Origin: Blastocladiella emersonii ATCC 22665
Taxonomy: Eukaryota; Blastocladiomycota; Blastocladiomycetes; Blastocladiales; Blastocladiaceae
Assembly (NCBI GenBank): GCA_025594325.1
Contig: JANHCV010000013.1
Span: 1,240,001-1,304,000, forward strand
Length of the DNA: 64,000 bases
Reading direction: 5' to 3'
Part shown: positions 31,579-41,780 of the stretch, piece after piece
How the letters are laid out: every line of letters starts with the position of its first letter
Position numbering within the stretch: position 1 is the stretch's first letter
The notes under the pieces: generated by a model
Database searches by the model: none
What the model was told of the DNA's origin: nothing
Seen by the model: the letters and a program-made list of their open reading frames with translations, nothing else
Program-made: the position numbers and the translations under genes

Positions 31579-34500
31579 ATGAAACTACCCGCAACTGACG
31601 GAAATAGAGCTGACATTGCTTTTACGGTCGACTTGTCGGAGGCGCCGATCCGGACGCTCCTGACGTGTCGCGCGCCGTACCGCGGGAACCGTGTCGCTAG
31701 GTATCGCCCCTTTCGACGCGAGCCGCCTCGTAATTTGCTCTTCTCGCACAACTCGTCCGAGCAGCTGGAGCTTTGCGCGCTTTTGTGCGGCTGCGGGGAC
31801 CTCGCCGAGGTTGCTCGCACCGTGTGCGAGGCCGCGGCCAAGGAGACCAAGCCGACGCTCTCGTTCACGCTCAATGATTGGCAGCCCGAAGTCCTCGCGC
31901 GAAACTTTCTCATTTTACATGCCATCGTCCACACTTCGGATGACGAGCTCGACTTGGACACTCTTACACGCTACTTTGGCCAGCTTTGGTACTCACATCT
32001 TCTCGACCCGAGCGCTCGCGAATTTTGGGATACTCAGCTGCGGGCTTGCATCGACACGGAGTGGGTCCAGCGTTCGGACGGCACGCCGCTGGCCATCGGC
32101 AACGAGTCAACTCAAATCGAACTGTGCCGCTGCTGGAACGCCTGGCTCGAGGTTGACTGGTCCGTTAACACTTTATTGAAAAGTCGGGCACGGTATCATC
32201 AATTGGCTGCCGCTGCGGATCCGACTACCATTCCGAGTCCTTCAGACTCGGCTTCATGCTTCATGAAACGGGTTGACGCGCAGTACCGCGGTGTACTTGA
32301 CGGCTCTCAGTCCGCGCGCACGACGTGCTCGATTGAACGTCTTGCCGACTCAAACGCGTTCACGCTCCAAGGTAAAGCTCGATCGGGGCATGAGTCCGTT
32401 GTCAATCCAACGATGCTCTGGATCTCCACCACAAACGAGCCGTACTACGCCGTCGACGCGAGTGTTCTGCCATCCGATGCTTTCGATTTGTTTATCGGCC
32501 GCGGGCTTCCCGAGCCGAGTATGCTGTCCGAGCTGAGCGAGTGGATCACCGCGCTGTCTGACGGCTTATGGCGGGAAGGGCCGCTTATTCGTGTCGCCTT
32601 TTTCCACGGTCATGCGGTCATGGTCATGGAGCAGCTTGTTGGTTCCGCGGCCCAATTCGACATCGTCGACACGAACAACCTGATGGATTCGTGTGGCCTG
32701 CCCAGCCTTCTCCTCCACGGGTCTGCGCTCCTCCGCAGCAACAACGACGAGCGCTCCGAGCGCGCGTGCTTGTCTACGTACTCGAAGTCAAGTGCGGGGG
32801 ATAATGCGGGAGACTACGACGCGTACCTCCAGCGCATGTCTGGCCTTCCACTTTCGACGTTTCCAGCCCTTTTTGGAGTCGTCCCAGCCGACAAGCCAAG
32901 CGCCCTGTCCACAGCGAGCTGGTGTAAAGTTTTTGCTTGGAGTCGCGACCGCCTCGAATCCTGCCCGATACGCTGCCTGACCTTCGTCAAGATGTCTCAG
33001 CCGACAGTTCCGACCGCACTGAAGAGGTCGCAGTTTCTTGCCGACTCCCTGGTCGCGGCCATGCAACACTTCTCGCTGCCGAACTCACCGAGTACGAACC
33101 GCGTTCTCGTTCCTTTGTCGCGCATTCATACTAACGACTCTTGTCTAGTCCCCAACTTCACTACAGTTCGCTGGCTTCCAAAACTTGTTCGGCTTGCCAT
33201 CGACTCAGGCCGCGTCACCTTGACAGATCCGACCCGTTCTGGTCAGCCTTCGGGCGCCCAACAATCGGACGAATTCTCCCGCTTTGTACTCGATATCGCC
33301 AAGCGTAGTGGGCTTTCAACGAACACGATGGCCGAGCTCTCCTCGGCCGTTGACTTGCATGGATACAGACCCAAGTCGAAACCTGGTCGCGGTTATTGCC
33401 TTGACGTCCTGATTCCTGCTGATGACAACGACAACAATTCTCTGCAGCCCTCTTACCTCGTGCTCGAACTCATTGGCCCCAACAAGACCTTTCGCTTTGA
33501 GAGCCTTCACATTGAGCCAGTCTACGAAACCCCTTCGCTACTGCGCGTTTCGGCGACCTTTTCTCCTGCGCTGGACAGTAGCTTGCCGCCCAACAGCATG
33601 CGTGCCTCTGTGTACCGGGAGAAACTCTCAGGGCCTTTTGCTGCCAAGGCCAAGCTTGTACCAATGCCGGCTCCGTTGGTCACAAAGTATTCGCTTGTTG
33701 AATCGCGCACAATTCTCTATCGAGTTCAACCGCAGCTTCCGAACGACTGGATTCTTCCCGTCGAGCACGTCACCGAGAAGGCGGACGGAATCGAGCTCGT
33801 CTTGCGCGTTCCGTTGACCGGTCCCGCGGCGAAGGCCAAGCTTACGCTTCTGAAACCCGACGCAGCTCCGCTCTATCAGGCCGCTGCCAAGCCCGATACA
33901 TGGTCCGGCGCGGCAACCTTGCTCATTGATGGGGCTCCTCAGAGCATGCGAGTGACGGCTCCTGTTCGCGTGACCAACCTCCAGGTTTCGCGCAAGCAGG
34001 GCCGCATAACTCTCTTTCTCAAACGCATCATGGCGCCGTTCGCCGATCTTCAGTCCTTGCCCCCTTCACTTTGTGCTGGTCGCTGCTATTCAGCTCAAGC
34101 AATAGTCGCGTCCTGCAGCACTCGATTCGCGCGGCCAGCTGCATGGCCACGGACCTGATCAATGCTCTCCATCCCGAGGGCGCCGCCGCCAGGCGCAAGG
34201 GCGTGAATGTGCTGCAGTCTCTTCATCTCCTGAAGAATCCGGGCAAGCCGAGTATGCGGGAGGCTGCAGGCGTGGTCGAGGTCCTCCGGCAGCTCTTTGA
34301 GGCGTTTGCTAGCGGGATGCAGGCGGTTTCTGTTCGTCGATCCGGTGCGGCTTACTTTGCTCTCATCTTCATCGAGCGAGCTGTCCTCTTTCCCTCTACT
34401 GGCCCAGGGATGATCCCGACCCCGGGCCTGGAGTGCACCATCGCCATGACGTCCCGCACCGCGGATGTGACCAGCGCGACCAGCGCGGCCGAGTGGGGTG

Positions 34501-34778
34501 CTTGGAGCGTGGCCATCACGAAATGTGTGAAGGCAATTGTAGGGCACATGTCCGTCCACGAGCTTCCAATCGATGCCATCGCACCGCTCAGCGTGGCCGA
34601 AGCTGTTGCTTTCAAGGTGCTCGCGCCCGAACTCGATCCGCGGTTTGACGCGGCCCTTTACACACCATTGCGACCAATCCTCAAGCGCGTGATATTTACG
34701 CCTGCGTACCCGCTGTGTGGCAGCGGCATGGACTCGTTCGGCCCCGCGCTCAAGGAGTTTCTTGACAAGGGTATCTGA
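31579..34778 (+). CDS. Family 3 DUF4470-like protein, long form, one frameshift near the 3' end
   Basis: About 1,050 residues. The N-terminal domain (about 45-135) has LLFSHNSSEQLELCALLCGCGDLAEV, then LSFTLNDWQPEVLARNFLILHAI. The pattern of a glycine-rich GCGD loop followed by FTLND and LARNxLILH is what I know of DUF4470, found in dynein assembly factor DNAAF3 and many fungal proteins. A 57-nt intron at 33092-33148 (GTACGA, branch ACTAAC, CTAG) is likely; it keeps frame and lacks stops, and the intact paralogue has an intron in the same place. Near 34060-34100 the frame slips by one base; the continuation (LQHSIRAASCMATDLINAL ... LKEFLDKGI) aligns with the paralogue at 46152. Function unknown. 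Confidence 0.7.
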
Positions 34779-35744
34779 CGGTTGATATGATGTCGTGATG
34801 AAATACGAAGACTTTGCGCGTTGCCTACCTCGTCATCTCCGTAATCACCCATCTTTCTCAACACGCAAAACCTTGAGAACCGGGCGGCCGCGTCCTTGGG
34901 CGCTCCGAGAGACGCGTCGCGAAAACACGTGACTTTCGCGTGACGAGGTCACCTGACTGTCTCGCGTTTTTGAGCCACGCGTTGGAGCGCGTTTCTCAAG
35001 CTTTCTCCCACTCGAGGATGTCAACGCTTGTTGGACCATGCGTTCGGATCGCGAGAAACCCACAACCGTACCAGGAAAAGCCTGTATATAACCGGCGGAC
35101 CGCCCGCTCCCCAAAACGATCAGTGCTTACCGACTTCCATGCAATGTAACACGCGCCCTGCGCTCTCCTCGCTCCCGAGCTCCACTGCCTATAGCCAACC
35201 CGCCGCTTCGTCGCGGGCCCCAACCTCTCGATCATGTGGATCTCGTGGGATGACGGCGTGACAACCCGCAAGGGCTCACAACATGTATTCCCCCCACATC
35301 TGCATCGCTCGGCGGCCTGCGCAATGACGAGCAGCGAAGCGCTAGCGTGGGACCTCGGGTGCGTCGAAAGTGCGGGTATGAATCCGCGATCGCCCGCTGC
35401 CAGAACGCCGCTCCTGGACCATGACATCGACAGTGGGATTCCGAGGACGCATACGATCAGTCCGATGAAGATCCTACGTCACCATCGTGTCGTCGTGGTT
35501 CATGGAGGTAAGAGCCAGCGTGGGCGACGCGCATTCGGCCGCTTTGCAGGCGAGTCGAGGGTCGGGCGAGATGGTCGCGACGGCCGAGGGTGATTCCTCA
35601 TCGCCGTTCGCTGATATCTCGTCCGACCCTGCGCACTGGGAGTGATATCCCTGTGTTGCTACTTTATTGTTCATCGTAAGCTACGCGCCTTCTCAGTGAG
35701 GTGCCGATCCGCGCTTGTGGTCGTTCGAGGAGCGAGACTCGATC
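34779..35744. other. Gene-free interval with a promoter-like relic
   Basis: Contains the composite motif at 34909-34932, then TATATAA at 35085-35091 and CCATGCAATG near 35140, resembling the start regions of family genes, but no family protein follows. Short frames downstream are unsupported. Confidence 0.45.
34909..34932 (-). promoter_or_regulatory. Composite E-box/MluI-type motif, orphan copy
   Basis: GAGACGCGTCGCGAAAA followed by CACGTGA, identical over 24 bp to 12804-12827. A TATA box is 153 bp downstream. Confidence 0.6.
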
Positions 35745-36620
35745 TCAAATTGTGTGCAGAACTCGGAATTGTATGCAAACTCTACGCATCATCCGACGCC
35801 GAAACTCGCCGCCACGCACCGCGGGCACGAGGGACCAGCCGCGCTTGTGCGCCCCAGCCCCATCTCCGACGTCTCGCCGTATACATTCTGCATGCCGCTG
35901 TGCCATGCGAGCCCGACCGCGAGCGCGATCGCCGCGGCCACCCCAGTCTTTGCGTCGACGAGTTCCGCGAGCGAGACGCATAACACGATACCCGCTCACG
36001 CCCACGCCTCGCCAAACCGGCGCCTTGCATCACCGAGCCGGAGCGCCACGAGGTGGCAAACGGCGTATTACAGGAACACCGTAGCCGCGCTGAATGCCCA
36101 CGTCAGCGCGAGCGCGCCGTAGGTGCCAAAAACAGTCTCAGCGAGCGCACCGCCAATCAAAAACACCGCAGTCCGGGGTTTCTCGTGTGCGCGTCGATGC
36201 GCGTGAAGAACGTGAGTACCTCTCCATGCCACGTTATGGCGAGGACCGTACGCGGCAGGTCGTAAACAAGTTTCAGCCCCACGCGGGCCGTGGCGGTCAT
36301 GGTACCGACGGCCACGATCGCGGCGGCGAAGGTGCAGTGCAACGGTGCTGAGCGGGGCGACGCTCCAGACAGTTGGTGCGATCGATGTCGGCGAGCGAGG
36401 GAGCGGCGAGGACGGCGACGGCGCCGACCCACAGGTACAGCGCTCTCAAAACGATGAGCGTCGCAATGATGGCGCGCTTGATTGATACGCGTGGCTCGCG
36501 AACCTCGTCGCCGAGCGTCGCGACGCGGTCGTACTCCGTGAAGGCGATGAACGTGAGCGCTGAAGCTTCAAGGATGCTGATGGCCGCCGAGCGGTCCGGG
36601 TAAAGATGTCGGGGATGCCT
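35745..36620 (-). pseudogene. Decayed APC-family amino-acid permease
   Basis: Found by reading the minus strand through stops. Segments match the amino-acid permease (APC) pattern: AISILEASALTFIAFTEYDRVATLGDEVREP, which corresponds to the FxGFDxxATxxEEvxNP loop, then VSIKRAIIATLIVLRALYLWVGAVAVLA, FAAAIVAVGTMTATARVGLKLVYDLP, and FFTRIDAHTRNPG. After this come broken helices (TVFGTYGALALTWAFSAATVFL) with in-frame TAA and TGA where Gln and Trp codons are expected, and at least one frameshift near 36175. A hydrophobic stretch farther upstream (about 36722-36800) may be another piece. Ancestral function would be transport of cationic or neutral amino acids; the present copy is dead. Confidence 0.72.
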
Positions 36621-37144
36621 AGAGCTCCGACTCGGGCAGAGCGTGGACGGTGGACTGACCGACGTGTGAGAAAAACAAGAGCGACAAGAGCCTCAGCAAC
36701 AAGACGTCTAGTTGGCGCGGTTCAACGACTCGAGCCAAAGTAGCCGATAGCGGTGAAAAGCAGAATCAGGCCGGCGACGCCAAGGACGGGACAGTCCAGG
36801 GTGACGCGGTCGCGGTGCTCGAGGGCGAGGACAGGTTGCCGTGCGCCAGCATCATAAGATAACTTGATGAACCGATGGCCGCCAGGCGCTCCAAGTTGGA
36901 AGGTCGGTCGCATTATTCCTTCAAGTCGCGCTTGTCCACGCCGGCATAGATTGCGCGTCTGAACCAATTGCGCTGAGTTATTTCATTAGATTTGCGTCAA
37001 ATCTTCTCGTGTGAGGAGAGGAAGCTTGCGGGCATGACCTCGAAAAATATATTCGCCTGAAATGCGCATCACATGCTCTGATGCACCTCAGAGGGCCCCG
37101 CATCGCCGCGCCCACATTTCCTCTCCTCCCACAGATCACGCAAA

Positions 37145-38277
37145 ATGGAAACCAATGAATTAACTTCATGCAACGAATTTTCCCGCGAGCAGCACTTAAG
37201 CTTCTCGAATCTCCCGGCCGAGCTGGTTGTCGTCGTGCTGCAGCTGGCGGTCCCACGCATTGCAGTCTCGCTGGCGACCAGCAGGTTCGCCACGCTTACT
37301 TCCGAGCCGACCACTCAATCTATCTGGCGCCTTACGTACATGCTGCGGCCCGACGTGTGCGGCTGGGGCGCGCTTCGCTTATGCTCTGCAGAATGGTGCC
37401 CCTGCGATTTGCTTGAGCTGGATGTGCCCGTCAGCTCGGATGATCCTATTCCACTCGCTCCATACTTGACCCACGTTGCATGCTTGGCTCGCGCTGCCGC
37501 CGAGGCGCGTAAGCACGACCGCGGCCGTTGGCGGCCCGGGCCTGACGTGTTTGATGAGACTTTTCTCGCACAACTGATTGCGCACTTCAAACCCGAGTCG
37601 CTCGACGAGCTTACTCAGGAAGAATTTGACGACTGGCAGGATGCAGTTGATGACGCCTGCGACCTTGGAGGAGAATACTCCGATCCGGCCTTTTCGACCG
37701 TACCGCAGTGGTTTGTGCTCACTTGCACTACGCACACTGGTACTTTTACAAGCTGCTCATGCCCGAGGTCCGGTACGCGCCCGAGCTCCAGAGCTGGGGC
37801 ATGGAAGCGTATTTGAGGTCGCTATCGATCGGCGACGGCAGCGACAACGATGCTTCGATTACAGAAACGAAACCGCCGGCCGATCTTGTCGATCGTAACT
37901 GGGCACCATGGCAGCACGCGGTGCACTTGATGCTGACCGAGATTCCCGATTTCAAGCCGTCGCTAGAGACCTTCCCTGAACCCATCCGCTCTCACCTCTT
38001 CTCAAAGGAGGTGGTGCGCGAGGCCGATTCGCGTCGTTGCACTGAACTTGCATGTGGCGAAGGCGGACATGGGACCGATTTCGCTTGGATTCTCGAGCAA
38101 TTACACCGCGTCGCGCATCGCACGCTGTTCCGCGTCCTCGGACTAAACGAATCGTCGCCCCAGTATTACTGGCGCATCCTCCCGTATCCCGCTCTTAGCA
38201 ATGTCCGACGGATGCCTTCTGTGCAGCAGGACGATCAGGAAGCCGCGGCGCTTCGAATCCTGGAGGAAGTGTTTTGA
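37145..38277 (+). CDS. F-box-like protein, unknown function, frame break or short intron
   Basis: The N-terminus LSFSNLPAELVVVVLQLAVPRIAVSLATSRFATL is close to the F-box-like start of family 1, but the rest is different: acidic, Asp/Glu-rich blocks (DELTQEEFDDWQDAVDDACD), later VHLMLTEIPDFKPSLETFPEPI, and an end at RILEEVF. The reading frame changes near 37700-37750. Either a base is missing (HYAHWYFYKLLMPEV looks like real protein) or a 53-nt intron from GTACCG at about 37700 to an unusual AAG acceptor is spliced. I cannot decide between these. Upstream is AT-rich with TTCATTAGATT near 36980. Probably a lineage-specific F-box-type adaptor. Confidence 0.6.
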
Positions 38278-38862
38278 GGGTCGCCCAAGGCAGAAACCTT
38301 TCTAGCGTTGTTCAAGCAGGCTTGTGGTCGCACAGAATAGACAGAAAATGACCCATTTGATTGGAGGTCACGTCGATTTAAAGGCAAGAAATTGCGATAA
38401 CCGCACTCTCGCCCCTGGTCGTCGCATTCATCTCGCAAAAGCGCACGTCGCCCGAGCTAGACGCGTACACGAAACCAGCAGTGATTGCGGAGAGCGCGAG
38501 TTTGACCGAAATGAGCACGTGCGGATGAGTGACGCGAGGGGAGCCTCTCAATGGGCTCAAAATTGTTCAAGATGCCATTCGTGGAAGCTTGGTCGATGCA
38601 CCATCACCACTCATTCTGAGCAAGCGGTGTCTGCCGTCGATCCTCGTCCCAGGCACTCACTACTCATTTGAAGCAAGTGGTGACTGCGCACTGATTTGTT
38701 GTGAATGAACGGTGTGGCACCAAACGATCAGATCGGACCGTAAATGTTTGGTGGACCGCGCGACCTCACTCCACGCGAAGCCGTACAAAGGAGCGCCATC
38801 CCAGCATGCACCGCCTCTCTCCACTCAAGAACACTTCACACGCAACGTAATCAACAGCAGTA
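38278..38862. other. Gene-free interval
   Basis: Intergenic between two plus-strand genes. The direct upstream of 38863 is CAACGTAATCAACAGCAGTAATG, a plausible leader. No known motif seen. Confidence 0.5.
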
Positions 38863-39951
38863 ATGCCCTCGGCAGCCGTTTGTGTCGGGATCAGCAACGG
38901 CGGCGACTACGCAGCCTGCGTCGCGGACGCAAACAACATGGCCACGCTCGCGGCCAACGGCGGCGCCGACTCGATTGCCACCTTGACCGACGCCGACGGC
39001 GGCACCGTGACCCCGGAATCCGTGCTCGGCGCGCTCCGCGACATGGTCGAATCCGCGCAGCCGGGCGACCAGCTGCTCTTCTCGTTCTCGGGCCAGGCCG
39101 GCGAGCAGTCCGGCGGCGACAGCAACGCGATCCAGCTCGGCGACGGCCAGACCATCACCGCCGGCCAGATCGAGGAGATTATCGGCTCGCTTCCCGAGGG
39201 CGCCCAGCTGACCATGGCGTTCGACGGCTCGTCGACGGGTACCACGTTCGATTTTGACCCAGCCAGCAGCGGCTCCGCCGGAAACGTGGTGTTTCTGTCC
39301 TCGCCCGTGCTCGAATCGCCTCCCGCTGGCGACGAGGCCGGCAGTCCCTTCACGCTCGCACTTCTCCGCGTCATGTCGCAGAACGACCACGTCACGTTCA
39401 TGGACGCGGCCGCGGGCATTGACGCCGAACTTGGCCTCACTGTGCCGTCCACCGTTGTCGCGTCCAGCCACACCGAGGAGCTTTACGGAACCATCTTTGC
39501 GTCGGATCCTGCGCTTGAGTCTGCAACCGACGAGGCCGCCACGATTGCGCCCATGAACGCGACCCGTACCGATCAAAACCATGACGGAATCGTGGACAAG
39601 GTTGTCATCAAGTCGTTGTTTCCCGATACCACGGCGACTGCCTACGACACGGACGCAAACGGGAAAGTCGACCAAGTCCATCTCCAAACACCGCACACTT
39701 ATGCAATCGGCCTCGACGAAAATATGACGGGGAAAGTCGAGTCGCTGACGGTCATGGACTACAAGACTGGAAACTCCGTGATCATGCTAGATATGAACGA
39801 GGACGGTGTAGTCGACGAATGGCGGAAACTCGACTGGGACGACAATATCCTCGATTTCGGCCGGGGCGACGGTGCCTCCATGACCGTTCCCGTTGGAGTC
39901 TACCGCATCGACGATGGATTCGCACTGATGCAGCAGAATTGGCAGGCATAG
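38863..39951 (+). CDS. Metacaspase-like pseudoenzyme with C-terminal Ca-binding-like repeats
   Basis: Residues 1-135 follow the metacaspase/caspase p20 fold: AAVCVGISNGGDYAACVADANNM (first strand and GCxxDA region), ESVLGALRDMVESAQPGDQLLFSFSG, then LPEGAQLTMAFDGSSTG. In active family members the second block ends SGHGG and the third reads DSCHSG. Here they are SGQAG (Q78) and DGSSTG (S123), so both the catalytic His and Cys are replaced. Residues 237-321 carry four DxNxDGxVD-type loops (DQNHDGIVDKV, DTDANGKVDQV, DENMTGKVES, DMNEDGVVDEW) resembling EF-hand/dockerin calcium loops. The frame is intact, 362 residues, without signal peptide. Likely a regulator or decoy rather than a protease. Confidence 0.75.
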   Translation: MPSAAVCVGISNGGDYAACVADANNMATLAANGGADSIATLTDADGGTVTPESVLGALRDMVESAQPGDQLLFSFSGQAGEQSGGDSNAIQLGDGQTITAGQIEEIIGSLPEGAQLTMAFDGSSTGTTFDFDPASSGSAGNVVFLSSPVLESPPAGDEAGSPFTLALLRVMSQNDHVTFMDAAAGIDAELGLTVPSTVVASSHTEELYGTIFASDPALESATDEAATIAPMNATRTDQNHDGIVDKVVIKSLFPDTTATAYDTDANGKVDQVHLQTPHTYAIGLDENMTGKVESLTVMDYKTGNSVIMLDMNEDGVVDEWRKLDWDDNILDFGRGDGASMTVPVGVYRIDDGFALMQQNWQA

Positions 39952-40299
39952 CTGCTGGCTGTTGTGTCCAAACCGGGGTGTGATCAGCACTCAGTGCCTT
40001 GAATACACGATCTCTTTATCACCTTTAAATACGCGTAAGTCTCGAATGAGGGTTGAGATCGGGAAGGGGACATCAAGATGTGGGCCTGCGGCACTCGACG
40101 CGCGTCTCGGAGTGTTGCAGTGGCCGCGCGAAACGCAAGACGCGAGAGGCGACGATCAATCATGTGATTGGAGCGTGACGCCTTCACGTCATGAGCAAGC
40201 CACCCTAGCGGATCGGACCCCGACTTCGACTCCCTTGTAGACCTGTTCGCAGACTCGCTCAAGGCAATGAAATCAAATGCAGAACTAGCACCACACACC
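39952..40299. other. Short intergenic region with a diverged composite motif
   Basis: CGACGCGCGTCTCGG at 40096 and ATCATGTGATTGG at 40158 look like separated, mutated halves of the composite motif. The ankyrin-like gene starts 130 bp further on. Confidence 0.4.
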
Positions 40300-41532
40300 A
40301 TGCAACGGATTCCGATTGAGATCGTGGAGCAAATCCTTGTCCAGGCCGTCCTCCGCGACCCAAGTGGCGTCGACCCGTTCCTGCTGCTTCGCGTCGCTCC
40401 CGGTCTTTCGCAGCTCAAACGCGTCGTACTTCAACACTCGGTACACCCGCGCATGTATACACTGCTTGACAAGCGTGACGAAGCGACGTGGAGAGCTCTC
40501 CTCGACCTTCGCGAGACCTTGCCTTTGATGGACGACAGCGACGAGGCCATCTACTATCTCTCATTGCTCTGCGTCGACGGCCGCATCGATCTCTTGGACG
40601 AGTGGGTCGAGCAGGGCCTCCGCATGCCACGCTCCCCGCACTATATGGATTTGGCCTCGACGCACGGCCAAGTTGGCGTGCTTGACTGGCTCTATGCACG
40701 ACCCGTCAAGCGGTGCTACACGTGGGCCGCCATCGAAGCCGCCGCGAGCAAACGACTTCTCGGCGCTCTTGATTGGTGGGCCCGCTCCGGCCTCAAATTC
40801 GAAGGCGATGTTCACGTCGAAGTGTTCTCTCACGCAGTCGAACAGGAGGACACCGAGATCATCGAACGTCTTGTCCAACTAAACGTCGACCACTGGACCG
40901 ATCACGGCTACTTCTACCCCATGATGCGCGAGGCGCTTGATGGCAGGCGCCTCAAGGTTCTCAACCAGTGCGCCTGGTCGTTACCCGATGTCCACGTAGT
41001 CATGGAAGGCACGGACTGGGCAGAGCTTGTGCGGGACGCGATGGAGAACGAGGAGTTCGACTTTCTGTCCTGGATCTACCGCGACGTTCCCAAGCATCAG
41101 CTCGACATATACGACGAGCTACCCAACAACAGGGATGATTACGGAGTGGCCGCCATCCAGAGTACTGCCGACTTGGGTGATTACGGATACGAAATCGAAC
41201 CGAGTTGCGTGCGAGTCGCAAGCGGCGACGTCTTTTGGCCATACATGCTTGGCTACGCGAGCAAGTACAACTGGATCAGTGTGCTCGACTGGTTCCGCGC
41301 CACTCTCCCGCAGGGCCACCTCACTTGCCCGCTTGGCTGGTCAATCGTGGAACACGACGACGACGAGGACGCGGCGCTCGCGCGGCTCCAGTGGTGGCTC
41401 GACTCGGACGCTCCGCTTAAGCTTGGGCGTAATCACGTCCGCTGCGCCGAAGATTTTGCGCTTGAGCTTGGATTCCATTGGATCGCGCAGTGGTGGCGCG
41501 ACTCGGGTCTCGAAAGCCAGCAGCAGGCGTGA
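40300..41532 (+). CDS. Family 2 ankyrin-like protein (intact)
   Basis: Single exon, 410 residues from MQRIPIEIVEQILVQAV. An in-frame ATG at 40267 would add 11 residues, but the paralogues start MQR(L/I)P. The F-box-like start is followed by LLRVAPGLSQLKRVVL. Then come degenerate ankyrin-like repeats with tryptophan pairs (IDLLDEWVEQG, LLGALDWWARSG, LARLQWWLDSD) and the end GFHWIAQWWRDSGLESQQQA. It shares blocks in order with 8652-9872 (CPVTWICVNHDDNESA versus CPLGWSIVEHDDDED). Cytosolic or nuclear adaptor by inference; no catalytic motif. Confidence 0.82.
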   Translation: MQRIPIEIVEQILVQAVLRDPSGVDPFLLLRVAPGLSQLKRVVLQHSVHPRMYTLLDKRDEATWRALLDLRETLPLMDDSDEAIYYLSLLCVDGRIDLLDEWVEQGLRMPRSPHYMDLASTHGQVGVLDWLYARPVKRCYTWAAIEAAASKRLLGALDWWARSGLKFEGDVHVEVFSHAVEQEDTEIIERLVQLNVDHWTDHGYFYPMMREALDGRRLKVLNQCAWSLPDVHVVMEGTDWAELVRDAMENEEFDFLSWIYRDVPKHQLDIYDELPNNRDDYGVAAIQSTADLGDYGYEIEPSCVRVASGDVFWPYMLGYASKYNWISVLDWFRATLPQGHLTCPLGWSIVEHDDDEDAALARLQWWLDSDAPLKLGRNHVRCAEDFALELGFHWIAQWWRDSGLESQQQA

Positions 41533-41780
41533 TGCGCGGGTTCACGCTTTTCAGCACAAGGATTTTGTCAATGATGAAGAGAACATGAGTCTATTAAACA
41601 GAATTGATTTGACGTTAACTTGTCAGTTGCAGGAGCATACTTCAGGATCGCAAACCATTCAGAAATCCGCGATGTTTCCACACTCATCAACGGCTTTATT
41701 GCCTAACCATCTGGGCAGCCCAGTGCCCGTCTTCCTGATTCGCAACAACGAGGGTGGGAAAGTGCATGTATTGCTCGCCG

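Noticed and set aside
34060-34160. Programmed ribosomal frameshift in the DUF4470-like gene
   Set aside because: No slippery heptamer or obvious downstream pseudoknot; other paralogues show simple decay.
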